From positions 49,451 through 113,450 of the forward strand of contig CAZNPL010000019.1 in the NCBI GenBank assembly GCA_964574815.1: a DNA stretch of 64,000 bases, in the 5' to 3' direction. Each line of letters starts with the position of its first letter. Position 1 is the stretch's first letter. The position numbers and the translations under genes were made by a program. The notes beneath the pieces are model-generated. The model did no database searches. It was given only the letters and a program-made list of their open reading frames with translations, and was not told the origin of the DNA. This stretch comes from CAZNPL01 sp964574815 (lineage in GTDB: Bacteria > Planctomycetota > Phycisphaerae > UBA1845). Positions 54,909 to 64,000 of the stretch are shown one piece after another.

Positions 54909-57900
54909 TTACGTCGCCGCGGCCGGGATCGCGGCGGGCTCGACGGAGGGTTCGGCCGGTGCTCGCCCGTTAACGGCTTCGAGCGGTATCGACCGGCGCG
55001 TCCGGCTCAAAAAACGAACGCTGCCCGGACCAAGAAGTTGCGAAACCTCGTGCGTGAAGTCGTTCGACGGGCCGATCCCCAGCACGCCGGAGCACCGAAC
55101 CACAGCACTCAACGCATCGCCCGCGTGAAAACGAAGATAGACCGATCGATCACCCGGGTGCGCCTGAAGCCGTTCCTTCAACTCCACAAGCACCTGCTCC
55201 GCGTCGGGCCGGTCCGGCACATCGAGCCAGACCTGGTCGGCCAGCGCAAACGGTGCCTCCGCCGCCGGAATGACCTCCGCAACCCGAAGCGACGGCTCCT
55301 CCCGCCTGCGGTCCACCTGCCCGCGAAGAAACACGATGCTGTCCGGTGCCAGCAGGGGACGAAACGTCGGCAGATTGTCGGCAAAAACCACGGCCTCGAT
55401 CGACCCCTTCAGATCCTCCAGCGTCACGATCCCCATCCGCTTGTTGTTGCGCGTGGTAATCGTGCGCATCCCCGAAACCATGCCCCCCAGCACGACGTCG
55501 GCGCCGTCGGGGATCGCCGACAAATCCACGGTCGAATGCGTGGCGCAGGCCTCGATCAGCTTCGCACTCGCCGCCAGCGGATGGCGCGTCACGTAAAAGC
55601 CCAATGCCGCCTTCTCGCGCGCCAGCATCTCGGCCTCGGTCCACTCGTCCGGCGGCAGCTCGGGCTCGGTCGGCGTGGTCTCGGCCGAGTCCCCGAACAG
55701 CCCCAACTGCCCGGAACGCTTGTCCTGTTGAACCTTCTGCCCGTGATCGAACGCCGCCGCCAGCACCATCGACAACGCCTTGCGCATCGCGCCGGTGCTG
55801 TCAAACGCCCCGCAGTTGATCAGCGCCTCGATCGCCGATCGATTGCACGCCGTCAAATCCACCCGCTCGCAGAAGTCGTAAATGCTCCGGTAGTCGCCCC
55901 CCTCCTCGCGCGCGGCGCGAATCGCGGAAACCGCCTTTTCACCGATCCCCTTGACCGCCCCCAGCCCGAACCGAATGACCTTCTCCACCCGTCCGTCACG
56001 CTCGACTCGATCCACGGTAAAATCGTTGTCCGACGTGTTCACGTCCGGCGGCAGCACCGTGATCCGCATCCGCTTGCATTCGTCGAAGTACTCCAGCACC
56101 TTCGCGCTGTTGGACATCTCGAACGTCAAAAGCGCCGCCATGAACTCGACCGGATAATACGTCTTCAGCCACGCCGTCTTGAACGCCACCAGCGCATAGC
56201 CCGTCGAATGGGCCTTGTTGAATGCGTACCCGCCAAACTTCAGGATGTCCTCGAAAATCCGCTCGGCATCCGTCCTCGCCACCCCCTGCTCCACGCACCC
56301 GGCGAAGAACGGCTCCCGCTCGGCCTCGATCATCGACGTCTTCTTCTTGCTGATCGCCTTCGCCAGCCGGAACGCCCGCTTCAGCTCGATCCCCCCGAGC
56401 TGATTGACCAGTCGCGACACTTGTTCCTGGTACACCAGAATGCCGTACGTCTCTTCCAGCACCTCGGTCATCTTCGGGTGGGCGGTGGACCAGGGCTCGC
56501 CATGCTTGCGCGCGATGTAGGAGTCGATGTACTGCATCGGCCCGGGACGGAACAGCGCATTCGCCGCGATCAGATCCTCGATCCGGTTCGGCTTCATCCG
56601 CATGATCACGTCCCGCATGCCGCCGGACTCGAACTGAAACACACCCTTCGTCTCGCCCCGCGCGAACAGCTCGTACACCCGCTGATCCGTCAGATCGAGA
56701 TGCTCCAGTTCGATCGCCTCCCCCGTCGATCGCTCCACCAACTGCCGGGCCCGCTCGATCGTCGTCAGCGTCCGAAGCCCCAGAAAATCGAACTTCAACA
56801 GCCCGACCCGCTCCACCGTCGGCCCGTCGTACTGCGTGACGATCTGATCCTCGTTCGGCGGCTTGTACAGCGGCAGATACTGATCCAGAGGCTGATCGGC
56901 CACCACGATCCCGGCCGCGTGAACCCCCGCGTGCCGCGCCAACCCCTCGAGCTTGCGCGAGATGTCGATGATCCGCCGAACCTCCGGATCACGCGTGTAC
57001 CGCTCCTTCAAATCCGGCTCAATCTCCAAAGCCCGATCGATCGTGATGTTCAACTCGGTCGGTATCAGGTTGGTTAACTCGGTCGCTTCCTTGAACCCCA
57101 GCCCCATCACCCGCGACACATCCTTGACCGCCGCCCGAGCCTTCAGCGTCCCGAACGTGATAATCTGCGCCACATGCCCGTACTTGTTGCGAACGTACTC
57201 GATAACGTCGGCGCGATGATTCTGGCACAGGTCGACGTCAATGTCGGGCATCTCGTCGCGGTCCGGATCCATGAACCGCTCGAAGAAAAGCCCGTATCGC
57301 AGAGGATCCGGCTCGGAAATGTTTAGACAGTAACCGACCACCGAACTGCAGCCGCTTCCACGCGCCCCGCACGGTATGCCGCGCGAGCGGGCGTAGTTCA
57401 TGAAGTCCCACACGATCAGGAAGTACCCGCTGAACCCCTTGCTGGCGATGACCTCGAGCTCGTAATCAACACGACGGCGGATCGCCTCGGTGAGCTCCGC
57501 ATACTTGCGCTCCGCCCCCTGGTAAACCAGCTCCCGAAGATATTCGTCCGCGTTGCGCTCGTCCGGCACTCGATACACCGGCGAATGCCGCGTCTTGAAG
57601 TCGAGGTCCACGTTGCAAAGGTCCGCCACGCGCAGCGTATTCTCGACCGCGTCGGGATTCTCCGGAAAGAGATCCGCCATCTCGTCGCCGGTCTTGAAAT
57701 AAAACTGGTCGGTCGGGAACTTCAGGCGATCCTCGTCGGTCACCAGGTTGCGCGTGCTGATGCAGCACAGCACGTCGTGCGCCTCCGCGTCGCCGTGGTT
57801 CAGATAATGCACGTCGTTCGTGGCGATGACCGCAACGCCCAGCCGGTTTGCAATATCCACCAGCTCCGGGTTGATCATCCGCTGCTCATCCAGTCCGTGC

Positions 57901-58433
57901 TGCTGGAGCTCGATAAAGAAACGCTCCGGACCGAATATCTCCAGGTACGTCTTGGCCAACTCCTCCGCCGTCTTCCGATCGTGCCGCAGCAGCGCCTGGG
58001 GAATCTCCGCCCCCAGGCACGTGCTGGTGCAGAGCAGCCCGCCCGAATGCGCCCGTAGCGTCTCCTTGTCGATCCGCGGGCGATAGTAGAACCCCTCCGT
58101 GTAGCCGATCGTCGCCAGCTTCAGCAGATTCCGATACCCCTCGTTGTTCATCGCCAGCAGCAACAGGTGATAGCTCGCCTCCTTCATCCGCGACTGCCGA
58201 ACCCGCCGGTCGCCCGGGGCCATGTACGACTCGCACCCGATGATCGGCTTGATCCCCGCCCGGACGGCCTCCTTGTAAAACTCCACCGCCCCGAACAGAT
58301 TGCCGTGGTCCGTGATCGCCACGGCCGGCATGCCCAGCACCTTCGCCCGCTCGACCAGAGGCCGCAACCGCGTCGCCCCGTCAAGCAGGCTGTAGTGCGT
58401 GTGTACGTGAAGATGAACGAACGATTCCGACAT
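54909..58433 (-). CDS. dnaE: DNA polymerase III alpha subunit
   Basis: The main replicative polymerase; 1174 residues from the ATG at 58433, a normal length. The PHP domain opens the protein (HLHVHTHYSLLDGATRL at 7-23, TDHGNLFG at 41-48, TNDVHY around 205-210) with most metal ligands kept, so it may still have PHP exonuclease activity. The palm has PDIDVD (396-401) with the first catalytic Asp pair and KFDFLGLRTL further on. The helix-hairpin-helix part with GEKAVSAIRAAREEGG and an OB fold (MVSGMRTITTRNNKRMG) follow. It lacks the DnaE2 imuB context. The gene is monocistronic; no beta or epsilon subunit is near. Confidence 0.96.
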   Translation of the reverse strand: MSESFVHLHVHTHYSLLDGATRLRPLVERAKVLGMPAVAITDHGNLFGAVEFYKEAVRAGIKPIIGCESYMAPGDRRVRQSRMKEASYHLLLLAMNNEGYRNLLKLATIGYTEGFYYRPRIDKETLRAHSGGLLCTSTCLGAEIPQALLRHDRKTAEELAKTYLEIFGPERFFIELQQHGLDEQRMINPELVDIANRLGVAVIATNDVHYLNHGDAEAHDVLCCISTRNLVTDEDRLKFPTDQFYFKTGDEMADLFPENPDAVENTLRVADLCNVDLDFKTRHSPVYRVPDERNADEYLRELVYQGAERKYAELTEAIRRRVDYELEVIASKGFSGYFLIVWDFMNYARSRGIPCGARGSGCSSVVGYCLNISEPDPLRYGLFFERFMDPDRDEMPDIDVDLCQNHRADVIEYVRNKYGHVAQIITFGTLKARAAVKDVSRVMGLGFKEATELTNLIPTELNITIDRALEIEPDLKERYTRDPEVRRIIDISRKLEGLARHAGVHAAGIVVADQPLDQYLPLYKPPNEDQIVTQYDGPTVERVGLLKFDFLGLRTLTTIERARQLVERSTGEAIELEHLDLTDQRVYELFARGETKGVFQFESGGMRDVIMRMKPNRIEDLIAANALFRPGPMQYIDSYIARKHGEPWSTAHPKMTEVLEETYGILVYQEQVSRLVNQLGGIELKRAFRLAKAISKKKTSMIEAEREPFFAGCVEQGVARTDAERIFEDILKFGGYAFNKAHSTGYALVAFKTAWLKTYYPVEFMAALLTFEMSNSAKVLEYFDECKRMRITVLPPDVNTSDNDFTVDRVERDGRVEKVIRFGLGAVKGIGEKAVSAIRAAREEGGDYRSIYDFCERVDLTACNRSAIEALINCGAFDSTGAMRKALSMVLAAAFDHGQKVQQDKRSGQLGLFGDSAETTPTEPELPPDEWTEAEMLAREKAALGFYVTRHPLAASAKLIEACATHSTVDLSAIPDGADVVLGGMVSGMRTITTRNNKRMGIVTLEDLKGSIEAVVFADNLPTFRPLLAPDSIVFLRGQVDRRREEPSLRVAEVIPAAEAPFALADQVWLDVPDRPDAEQVLVELKERLQAHPGDRSVYLRFHAGDALSAVVRCSGVLGIGPSNDFTHEVSQLLGPGSVRFLSRTRRSIPLEAVNGRAPAEPSVEPAAIPAAAT

Positions 58434-58622
58434 TCCGTTGCGCTGCTCCCGAACTGGACGATCCCTCGAAACCACGACATACCACGGCGCGGCAAAATCA
58501 TCCTACGTGGCCGGCCCGACCGGTCAAACCAACCAATTCCAAACGAATCGGCGACCTGTTGATGATTCTGGCGCTCTTCGGCAAGCCTTGTAACCAAAAG
58601 TGATTAGAATGAAGCGCGAAGA

Positions 58623-60347
58623 TCACCCCTTACGGGGTGTGAAATGCTCCGCTTCGTGACCCCGCCCCATGCCGCCCCAGCCGTACCGCGCCGCGATCGG
58701 CATCCGCCGACCCGAGCCGAACGCCCGGCTGGTCACCTTCAACCCCGGCGCGGCCTGCTTGCGCTTGTACTCGTTCAGATCCACCCGGCGGATCACGTCG
58801 CGCACCACGTCATCATCAAAGCCGGCCGCGACGATGTCGACCGCCGACTCCTCCCGCTCGACGTATCGCTCCAATATCGCGTCCAGCACATCATATGGCG
58901 GAAGGCTGTCCTGGTCGGTCTGATCGGGCTTGAGCTCCGCCGACGGCGCCTTCGTGATTGTGTTGCGCGGAATCATCTCCCGCCCGGCGCGCTCGTTGAT
59001 GTGCTCGGCCAGTCGATACACCATCGTCTTGGGCACGTCGCTGATCACCGCCAGCCCGCCGCACATGTCCCCGTACATCGTGCAGTAGCCGACCGCCAGC
59101 TCACTCTTGTTGCCCGTCGCCAGCACCAGCCAACCGAACTTGTTCGACAACGCCATCAGCACCTGCCCGCGTGCACGCGCCTGAATGTTCTCCTCGGTCA
59201 CATCCGGAGGCCGCCCCTCGAAATGCGGCTGCAACACGCGCTCGGTCACGTCGTGAATGTCCTCGATCGGAATCGTACGCAGCGGCGCACCCAGCGCCTC
59301 CGCCAGCGCCCGCGAATCCGTCAGGCTGTGCCCGCTGCTGTACTTTGATGGCATCGCCACCAGATGCACGCGATCCGGCCCCAGCGCCTCCACGGCTACA
59401 GCGGCCGTCACGGCCGAATCGATCCCGCCCGAGACCCCCATGACCACCGCCTCGAATCCGCACTTGTTCACGTAATCGCGCGTCCCGAGGACCAAAGCGT
59501 CACGGACGGCCTCCACGCCCTCCGGCAGCGGCTCGATCCGATTGCCGCCGGCCTCGAGATCGACCAGCAGCAGATCCTCCTCAAACGACCTTGCTTGAGC
59601 GATCAGACGCCCCTCGGCATCAAAAGCCCCGCTCGCCCCGTCAAACACGAGGTCGTCGTTGCCCCCGACCTGGTTCACGTAAATCAGCGGCAGTCCAATC
59701 TGCCGGGCCTTGTCCCCGAACAACTTCAACCGTCGCTGCGGCTTCCCCAGCGAGAAAGGCGAGGCCCCGATGTTCACGATGACGTCGGCCCCCTTCGACG
59801 CCAACTCCGCAATCGGATCGCCCGGATGCAGCCGCCGGTCGAGATACTCGTCGTCGCTCCAGAGGTCCTCGCAAATGCTCAGGCCCAGCTTCACCGTCTT
59901 GCCGCCGACTTCAACCGCCGCGACCACCGGCTCGCTCCCCGCATCAAAGTAGCGCAGCTCGTCAAACACGTCATAGGTCGGCAGAAGCACCTTCGCATAG
60001 CTCGCCAGCACCCGCCCGCCGCCGCACACCGCAAGCGAATTGTAAAGCCCCTTCCCCCGCCGGGCCTCGTACGGCTGCACGTAACCGACCAACACGATCA
60101 CCCCGGCGGTTGATTCGCCAATACGATGCAGCGCCGCGACATTGGCCTCAACAAACGATCGCTTCAAAAGAAGGTCTTTCGGCGGATACCCCACGGTGGC
60201 CAGCTCAGGCACGAGCACAACATCCGCCCCCGCCGCAGCCGCCTCCTTCACGCGACCAATGATCCCGGCCGTATTCCCATCGATGTCACCAACGACCGGA
60301 TTAAGTTGAGCCAAAGCAATCTTCAAAACACCCGTCCCAAACGACAC
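58623..60347 (-). CDS. nadE: glutamine-dependent NAD+ synthetase
   Basis: The enzyme makes NAD+ from deamido-NAD+, ATP and glutamine. It has 574 residues from a GTG start preceded by GGTGAGAG. The N-terminal half is a nitrilase-type glutaminase with the triad Glu48 (VPELATVGYP), Lys119 (SYAKVLLP) and Cys159 (LSICEDLW). The C-terminal half is the synthetase with P-loop SGGIDS (306-311), TGNKSE and YCTMYGD. All key residues are present. It lies 190 bases from dnaE on the same strand. Confidence 0.96.
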   Translation of the reverse strand: MSFGTGVLKIALAQLNPVVGDIDGNTAGIIGRVKEAAAAGADVVLVPELATVGYPPKDLLLKRSFVEANVAALHRIGESTAGVIVLVGYVQPYEARRGKGLYNSLAVCGGGRVLASYAKVLLPTYDVFDELRYFDAGSEPVVAAVEVGGKTVKLGLSICEDLWSDDEYLDRRLHPGDPIAELASKGADVIVNIGASPFSLGKPQRRLKLFGDKARQIGLPLIYVNQVGGNDDLVFDGASGAFDAEGRLIAQARSFEEDLLLVDLEAGGNRIEPLPEGVEAVRDALVLGTRDYVNKCGFEAVVMGVSGGIDSAVTAAVAVEALGPDRVHLVAMPSKYSSGHSLTDSRALAEALGAPLRTIPIEDIHDVTERVLQPHFEGRPPDVTEENIQARARGQVLMALSNKFGWLVLATGNKSELAVGYCTMYGDMCGGLAVISDVPKTMVYRLAEHINERAGREMIPRNTITKAPSAELKPDQTDQDSLPPYDVLDAILERYVEREESAVDIVAAGFDDDVVRDVIRRVDLNEYKRKQAAPGLKVTSRAFGSGRRMPIAARYGWGGMGRGHEAEHFTPRKG

Positions 60348-60717
60348 GAATCTCTCACCAGAAGTATTCTAAGTGGGGTCAGCCGCACCCACCATAGCCA
60401 GCATAACGAGGCGGAGGAATCCGCCCCTCGAAATCCCCATTGCCCGAGGAATGTGCGTCAAAACATACGCCACGGTTCCGGCAGGGTGGCCCACCTCCTC
60501 CGGAGGTGGGCTCGCGATTCGAACGCAAACCACCGCCAATTCGCGTCGCGCGCCCCTCCTTCGCGACGCAGGGTGGCCCACCTCCTCCGGAGGTGGGCTA
60601 GCGATTCGAACGCAAACCACCGCCAGTTCGCGTCGCGCGCCCCTCCTTCACAAGGCCGACGCGCAAACCGAAAGTAGGGCGGGCTTCGCCCGCCGCCACC
60701 CGCTGACCGCTGACGGC
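60348..60717. other. intergenic region with tandem and palindromic repeats
   Basis: This region of about 370 bases holds an 87-base tandem duplication (listed) and, at 60678-60694, a GGCGGGC TTC GCCCGCC palindrome of the kind seen in REP-like elements. It contains no plausible gene. It should also contain the nadE promoter on the minus strand. Confidence 0.4.
60481..60649. repeat. two-copy 87-bp tandem duplication with embedded palindromes
   Basis: Two consecutive copies (starting at 60481 and 60568) are nearly identical: only two bases differ across about 80 positions, then the second diverges. Each copy contains a perfect 10-bp inverted repeat GCCCACCTCC/GGAGGTGGGC with a 3-base loop, followed by a gattcgaacgc stretch. 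The minus-strand form of that stretch resembles a T-arm of tRNA, but no complete tRNA can be folded. The unit looks like an intergenic repeat of REP/BIME type. Confidence 0.85.
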
Positions 60718-61062
60718 TTACCGCTCTTCTATCTCATCCATAAGATCCACCGCCCGCCGCAAATGCGGAATCACAATCGACCCGCCGACAATCAACCCGA
60801 CGTTAAGCACCTCGAACAGCTCCTCGTTCGTCACGCCCAGCTCCTTGCAGCGAAGAACGTGATACGCGATGCAGTCGTCGCACCGCAGAACGAGCGACGC
60901 CGAAAGCCCGGCGATCTCCTTCGTCCTGGCGTCCAGCGCCCCGTCTTCATAAGCCTTCGTGTCGAGCGTGAAAAACCTGTTGATGTTGAGATTCTTCTGC
61001 TCGATGATCCGCTTGTTCATCCGCTCCCGAAACTTGCGAAACTCCTCCACCCGTCCGCCCAT
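60718..61062 (-). CDS. carboxymuconolactone decarboxylase/AhpD-like protein
   Basis: The protein has 114 residues from the ATG at 61062, with AGGAG 7 bases upstream; an ATG two codons earlier has its ribosome site too close. It is all-helical with the CxxC motif RCDDCIAYH (Cys 61 and 64, His 68), the redox centre of AhpD-type alkyl hydroperoxidase folds. The N-terminal FRKFRERMNKRIIEQ helix and the GLSASLVLRC segment match. It could reduce peroxides or act as a small thiol-disulfide protein; its partner is unknown. It is divergent from the nuclease gene. Confidence 0.85.
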   Translation of the reverse strand: MGGRVEEFRKFRERMNKRIIEQKNLNINRFFTLDTKAYEDGALDARTKEIAGLSASLVLRCDDCIAYHVLRCKELGVTNEELFEVLNVGLIVGGSIVIPHLRRAVDLMDEIEER

Positions 61063-61211
61063 GCCCATGCTCCTGAGAATCTCCGATCTGACTGCACTTC
61101 CTCGTTCTCAGTCTCGCAGAATCTCCGCCGAAGGGCAAAGTCGTGCAGGCGGGACCGGCGCCGCTATAATGCCGCGTTGAGACGATGCGCGGTCTGGAGG
61201 GTGTGGAAGTG

Positions 61212-62972
61212 ATGACGATCAATGGCAACGGACCAATGAATTCGCTGAGCCGCCGAGTGACTTTCGGATCAATACGGACGCTGCTGGTCTGTACGCTTGC
61301 AGCCGTCTCCGCGCACGCCGACGAGCCGAAGCGCATCCTCCTCGACGGCCGGCTCGACGACTGGGCCAATGTGCCCGTCGCGTTCACCGATCCCGCAGGC
61401 GATCATGGATCCGCAGCCGCCGACGTCACCCGCGTCCACATCGCCAACGACGAAAACTACATCTATCTCAGATTCGACATCGGCGGCCTGGCCAACCTCC
61501 AAACCATCGCCGCCCCGCTCCGGATCTACTTCGACATCGACCGCGATCCGAACACAGGCTGGCCCATAGGCAACATCGGCAGCGATTTCGTGTTCATGTT
61601 CCCTGAACGCCGCGGCGCCGAACAGTCCGCCGCCGATTTCGATCTCAACGCAATTCCCCATCCGAGTGCCGACCATTACTCCGCTCCGACCTACGCGGCC
61701 ACCGAGTTCGAACTGCGATTCCATCGCGGCACCCTGCTCCCCTCACGCGGCGGGCCGCTGTTCGACGGACCAGCCTTCGACATCATCATCGAGGCCCGCT
61801 CCACCACCGGCACCCCGCAGGAGTACGCCCCCGACGGACCCATAGCTCATCGCTACACGCTGGCCACAGGCACCCCGGCCCCCATCGCGACAATCGACAT
61901 CGACAAATGCCGGCCCGATCTCGTGCGACTGCTCACCTGGAACGTGAAGAACGACGGCCTCGCCGATCGACCAGAGCCCTTCGGCCGCATGCTGGCCGCG
62001 CTGCAACCCGACGTCATCTGCTTCCAGGAGCTGTACGACACGGATGCAACGACGCTCTCCACTCTGCTGGACCAGATGCTTCCACTGGGAGAGGCACAAA
62101 GCTGGCACGTTTACCACGCGAGTGACGACGCCGTCTGCAGCCGCTATCCGCTATCCATGACCCGCGGCGATACATTCCCCGATACCGACCGGGGGCAGGC
62201 CATGGCCCTCGTCGACCTGCCCGACGCCGCGTTCGACCACGACCTGTACGTCATCAGCGTGCACATGAAGTGCTGCGGCAGCCTCGGCACCTCCGAAGAC
62301 GACCGGCGGCAAACACATTGCGACGCAAACGCCAACTGGTTCCGCGAGCTGCGCACTCCCGGCGGCGTCGCCACAATCCCCACCGGCACACCCATCGTCA
62401 TCGCCGGAGATTACAACATGGTCGGCGGCCCCCAGCCCCTTTGGACGCTCCTTACCGGCGACATTCAGAACGAAGCGCTGTTCGGCGCCGACTCGCCCCC
62501 CGATTGGGACGGCACCGCCATGATCGACGTCATCCCGCGGCACAACGCCGCCAACGCAACCTACACTTGGCGAAACGTATCGAGCAGCTTCCCGCCGGGC
62601 CGACTCGACTTCGTCCACTACACCGACTCGGTAACCGCCGCCGCCCGAAGCTTCGTCTTCAACACCACCGGCATGTCACTTGCCGACCTGGCAAAATACG
62701 GCATCTTCCCCGGCGACATCGAGACCGCCTCCGACCATCTCCCCGTCGTCTTCGACCTGGCCATTCACCCACCGTCGATGCCCTTCGACGCCGACGCCGA
62801 CCACGACATCGACCTATACGACCAAAGCCTCTTCACCACCTGCATCAACGGCCAGGCCCCACCCCCACCCGACTGCACCGCCCACTTCGACGCCAACGCA
62901 ACCGCCACCATAACCCTCACCGACTGGGGCGCCCTCCAATCCGCCTTCGGAGCCAACCTCTGCAACCCCTGA
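61212..62972 (+). CDS. exported endonuclease/exonuclease/phosphatase-family protein
   Basis: The protein has 586 residues from the ATG at 61212 (GGAAG close upstream, GGAGG 10 bases upstream); other in-frame ATGs lie before and after. A signal peptide is followed at about 40-230 by a beta-sandwich part starting LLDGRLDDWANVPVAF, like the carbohydrate-binding or DOMON-like N-terminal domains of planctomycete exported proteins. The EEP nuclease domain follows with its metal and catalytic motifs: LLTWNVKNDG, CFQELYD, YVISVHMK, AGDYNMVGG, RLDFVHYT and SDHLPVVFDL. The C-terminus has a dockerin-like calcium loop (DADADHDIDLYD). It could cleave nucleic acid, sphingomyelin-like or sugar phosphates outside the cell; the substrate is open. 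Confidence 0.88.
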   Translation: MTINGNGPMNSLSRRVTFGSIRTLLVCTLAAVSAHADEPKRILLDGRLDDWANVPVAFTDPAGDHGSAAADVTRVHIANDENYIYLRFDIGGLANLQTIAAPLRIYFDIDRDPNTGWPIGNIGSDFVFMFPERRGAEQSAADFDLNAIPHPSADHYSAPTYAATEFELRFHRGTLLPSRGGPLFDGPAFDIIIEARSTTGTPQEYAPDGPIAHRYTLATGTPAPIATIDIDKCRPDLVRLLTWNVKNDGLADRPEPFGRMLAALQPDVICFQELYDTDATTLSTLLDQMLPLGEAQSWHVYHASDDAVCSRYPLSMTRGDTFPDTDRGQAMALVDLPDAAFDHDLYVISVHMKCCGSLGTSEDDRRQTHCDANANWFRELRTPGGVATIPTGTPIVIAGDYNMVGGPQPLWTLLTGDIQNEALFGADSPPDWDGTAMIDVIPRHNAANATYTWRNVSSSFPPGRLDFVHYTDSVTAAARSFVFNTTGMSLADLAKYGIFPGDIETASDHLPVVFDLAIHPPSMPFDADADHDIDLYDQSLFTTCINGQAPPPPDCTAHFDANATATITLTDWGALQSAFGANLCNP

Positions 62973-63074
62973 AAACGTCAAGCCTGGGGTCAGAGCGCCT
63001 ATAGTCGATAGTGCGCCGGATGCAAGGTATGGGGGACCGACACGACGAACCGGGGCGCTGCGATCGCAACTCGC

Positions 63075-63267
63075 CATGCCCACGCTCGTGTGGGCATGCC
63101 TCCGATCAAAGCGAACCGCAGGATGCCCCTCCCTCGCAAAGCAAGGGGTGGGGAATGGCGCAGGCCACCCCACCCTCCGCAAATCGAAGCGTGGGGACCG
63201 GTCCACAGCAGGCCGAAGGCCTGCTCTATAGTAGCCGGGGGCCGGCTGCCGGAGGCAGCCCGCCCCC
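63075..63267. repeat. cluster of REP-like palindromes
   Basis: Between the nuclease gene and the transposase remnant there are three perfect inverted repeats in 193 bases. CATGCCCAC/GTGGGCATG lies at 63075-63098, GCAGGCC/GGCCTGC with a GAA loop at 63208-63224, and a two-part GGGGGC/GCCCCC-type stem enclosing GGCTGCC/GGCAGCC at 63237-63267. Such clusters are the usual neighbourhood of RAYT transposases. Short open frames across them are not believable genes. Confidence 0.6.
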
Positions 63268-63280
63268 GGATTCTGTGTAT

Positions 63281-63307
63281 TAAAAGAAACCGACCCCGAA
63301 GGGGTCG
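63281..63307 (-). terminator. intrinsic terminator after the transposase remnant
   Basis: On the minus strand CGACCCC pairs with GGGGTCG around a 3-base loop (63291-63307) and is followed by GTTTCTTTTA (63281-63290). Confidence 0.65.
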
Positions 63308-63382
63308 TCTATCTCCCAGCCGACCGCCACCCTCACCCCCACAAATCGGAACCCATTTCCGGTATTTCGGAGGACACCATAC

Positions 63383-64000
63383 TCATTTCCGATCGTGCTG
63401 AGCGCCGCGTTGACGTTGCCCGGTCCTGCGTTGCTTGGGCTTTCGGCCCGGCCTGCCCGGGCGGAGGCCGCGACCAACACGTTTTTCGAGCTTGGCAACA
63501 AACGAGTCCGCACCCAGCGGTCGGCCGGTTCGCTCATGTTTCCTTAACTGCTCGACGACCTGCGGATCGAGGGCCTGCCGCAGGAACTTGCGCCACGGCC
63601 CGGTCAATGCGAACAGCGGAGCGACTCGAACCAGGCGGTCATCGCGCCGCTTGATATGGGCCGGCGCGCTGCTCCAGCGATAGTCCTCCGCGCGATCCAC
63701 CAACCCGGCCCTGACCGGATTCATCTCGACGTACCGGGCGGCCGCCAGGAGGTGCGGCTCATCAAGAACGCAGGAGGCGAAACGGCCCTGTCACAGGTGG
63801 CCCCGCCAGCGCTTGCGAAAGTTCACGCGACGCGTGTACCGCCGATGGGCCTCGCCGACCGCCCGGCGCAGGCCGTCGGCCGATTCCGGCACCACGATCA
63901 GATGCACGTGGTTGGGCATCAGGCAGTACGACCACACGGCCACGCCGCAGGCATCGCACGACTCGGCCACGAGGTCGATGCAGGCCTCGTAATCGTCCTG
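63383..64000 (-). pseudogene. REP-associated tyrosine transposase (RAYT, IS200-like), interrupted by a stop codon, partial at window end
   Basis: The frame continues beyond the right edge. It contains the HUH motif NHVHLIV and a likely catalytic Tyr in RRYTRRVNFRKRW. Then at 63791-63793 there is a TGA where the family has Trp in GHLWQGRF; the rest (ASCVLDEPHLLAAARYVEMNPVRAGLV, then EDYRWSSAPAH and the TGRPLG end) continues in the same frame. One base change (G to A) breaks the gene. RAYTs are single-copy, domesticated relatives of IS200 transposases that process REP palindromes. The remnant is flanked by such palindromes. Confidence 0.85.

Noticed and set aside
60481..60649. Possible tRNA because of a GTTCGAATC-like stretch in each repeat unit.
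   Set aside because: No acceptor, D or anticodon arm can be formed around it; the match is only the T-loop, and the unit is a tandem palindromic repeat.
60481..60649. Possible CRISPR array from the direct repeats.
   Set aside because: There are only two units of 87 bases with no spacers between them, and no cas gene is present.
63011..63283. A small plus-strand frame of about 90 codons at the right end.
   Set aside because: It runs across several palindromes and has a low-complexity composition; it is more likely read-through of repeat DNA.

Overview
The window is 64 kb of GC-rich bacterial chromosome, most likely from a planctomycete, perhaps of the Phycisphaerae type. Four things point there. 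Two stand-alone proteins have a type II pseudopilin N-terminus. Several exported proteins have dockerin-like or FG-GAP calcium-loop repeats. A mitochondrial-type EF-G1 is accompanied by a divergent second EF-G. SecA is greatly enlarged. The lineage is inferred from protein families only; there is no rRNA, tRNA, CRISPR array, prophage or plasmid function in the window.

Layout. 1-5.5 kb: a pseudopilin-like protein, EF-G1 and a sugar-nucleotide pair (nucleotidyltransferase plus NAD-dependent epimerase). 5.8-19 kb: a 1449-residue membrane-anchored TPR protein, a 1296-residue SecA with a cysteine-rich insert, and a giant FG-GAP lipoprotein, all on the minus strand. 19-27 kb: a Tat-exported DUF362 protein, a second pseudopilin-like protein preceded by a hairpin-rich leader, a PH-domain membrane protein and the second EF-G. 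27-37 kb: a TPR/transglutaminase protein, a lipid A-type acyltransferase, two exported surface-type proteins (one frameshifted in a run of eight C), a HupE/UreJ remnant and a diguanylate cyclase. 37-42 kb: accA, a murein-peptide-type carboxypeptidase, pyrK with a candidate attenuator leader, and an exported TPR protein. 42-54.5 kb: a flagellar cluster on the minus strand in the order orf63-flgF-flgG-flgA-flgH-flgI-flgJ-flgN-flgK-flgL-fliW-csrA-fliC, with several overlapping genes. 54.9-64 kb: dnaE, glutamine-dependent nadE, an 87-bp tandem duplication, an AhpD-like protein, an exported endonuclease/exonuclease/phosphatase protein, and a broken REP-associated transposase next to a cluster of palindromes.

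How the genes fit together. The flagellar cluster is the one coherent system. It builds the distal rod (FlgF, FlgG), the P and L rings (FlgI, FlgH, with FlgA as P-ring chaperone), the rod-binding protein, the FlgN chaperone, the hook-filament junction (FlgK, FlgL) and the filament. FliW and CsrA lie just upstream of flagellin, whose leader is packed with GGA motifs, so CsrA/FliW translational control of flagellin is likely. The other genes are mostly housekeeping (translation, export, replication, NAD, fatty acid and pyrimidine synthesis) scattered among envelope proteins.

No self-contained novel defence or mobile system was found. The points most worth a second look are the pyrK leader, the SecA zinc-knuckle insert, the GGA-rich flagellin leader, the homopolymer frameshift, the structured leader at 20.5-20.7 kb and the palindrome/RAYT cluster at the right end.
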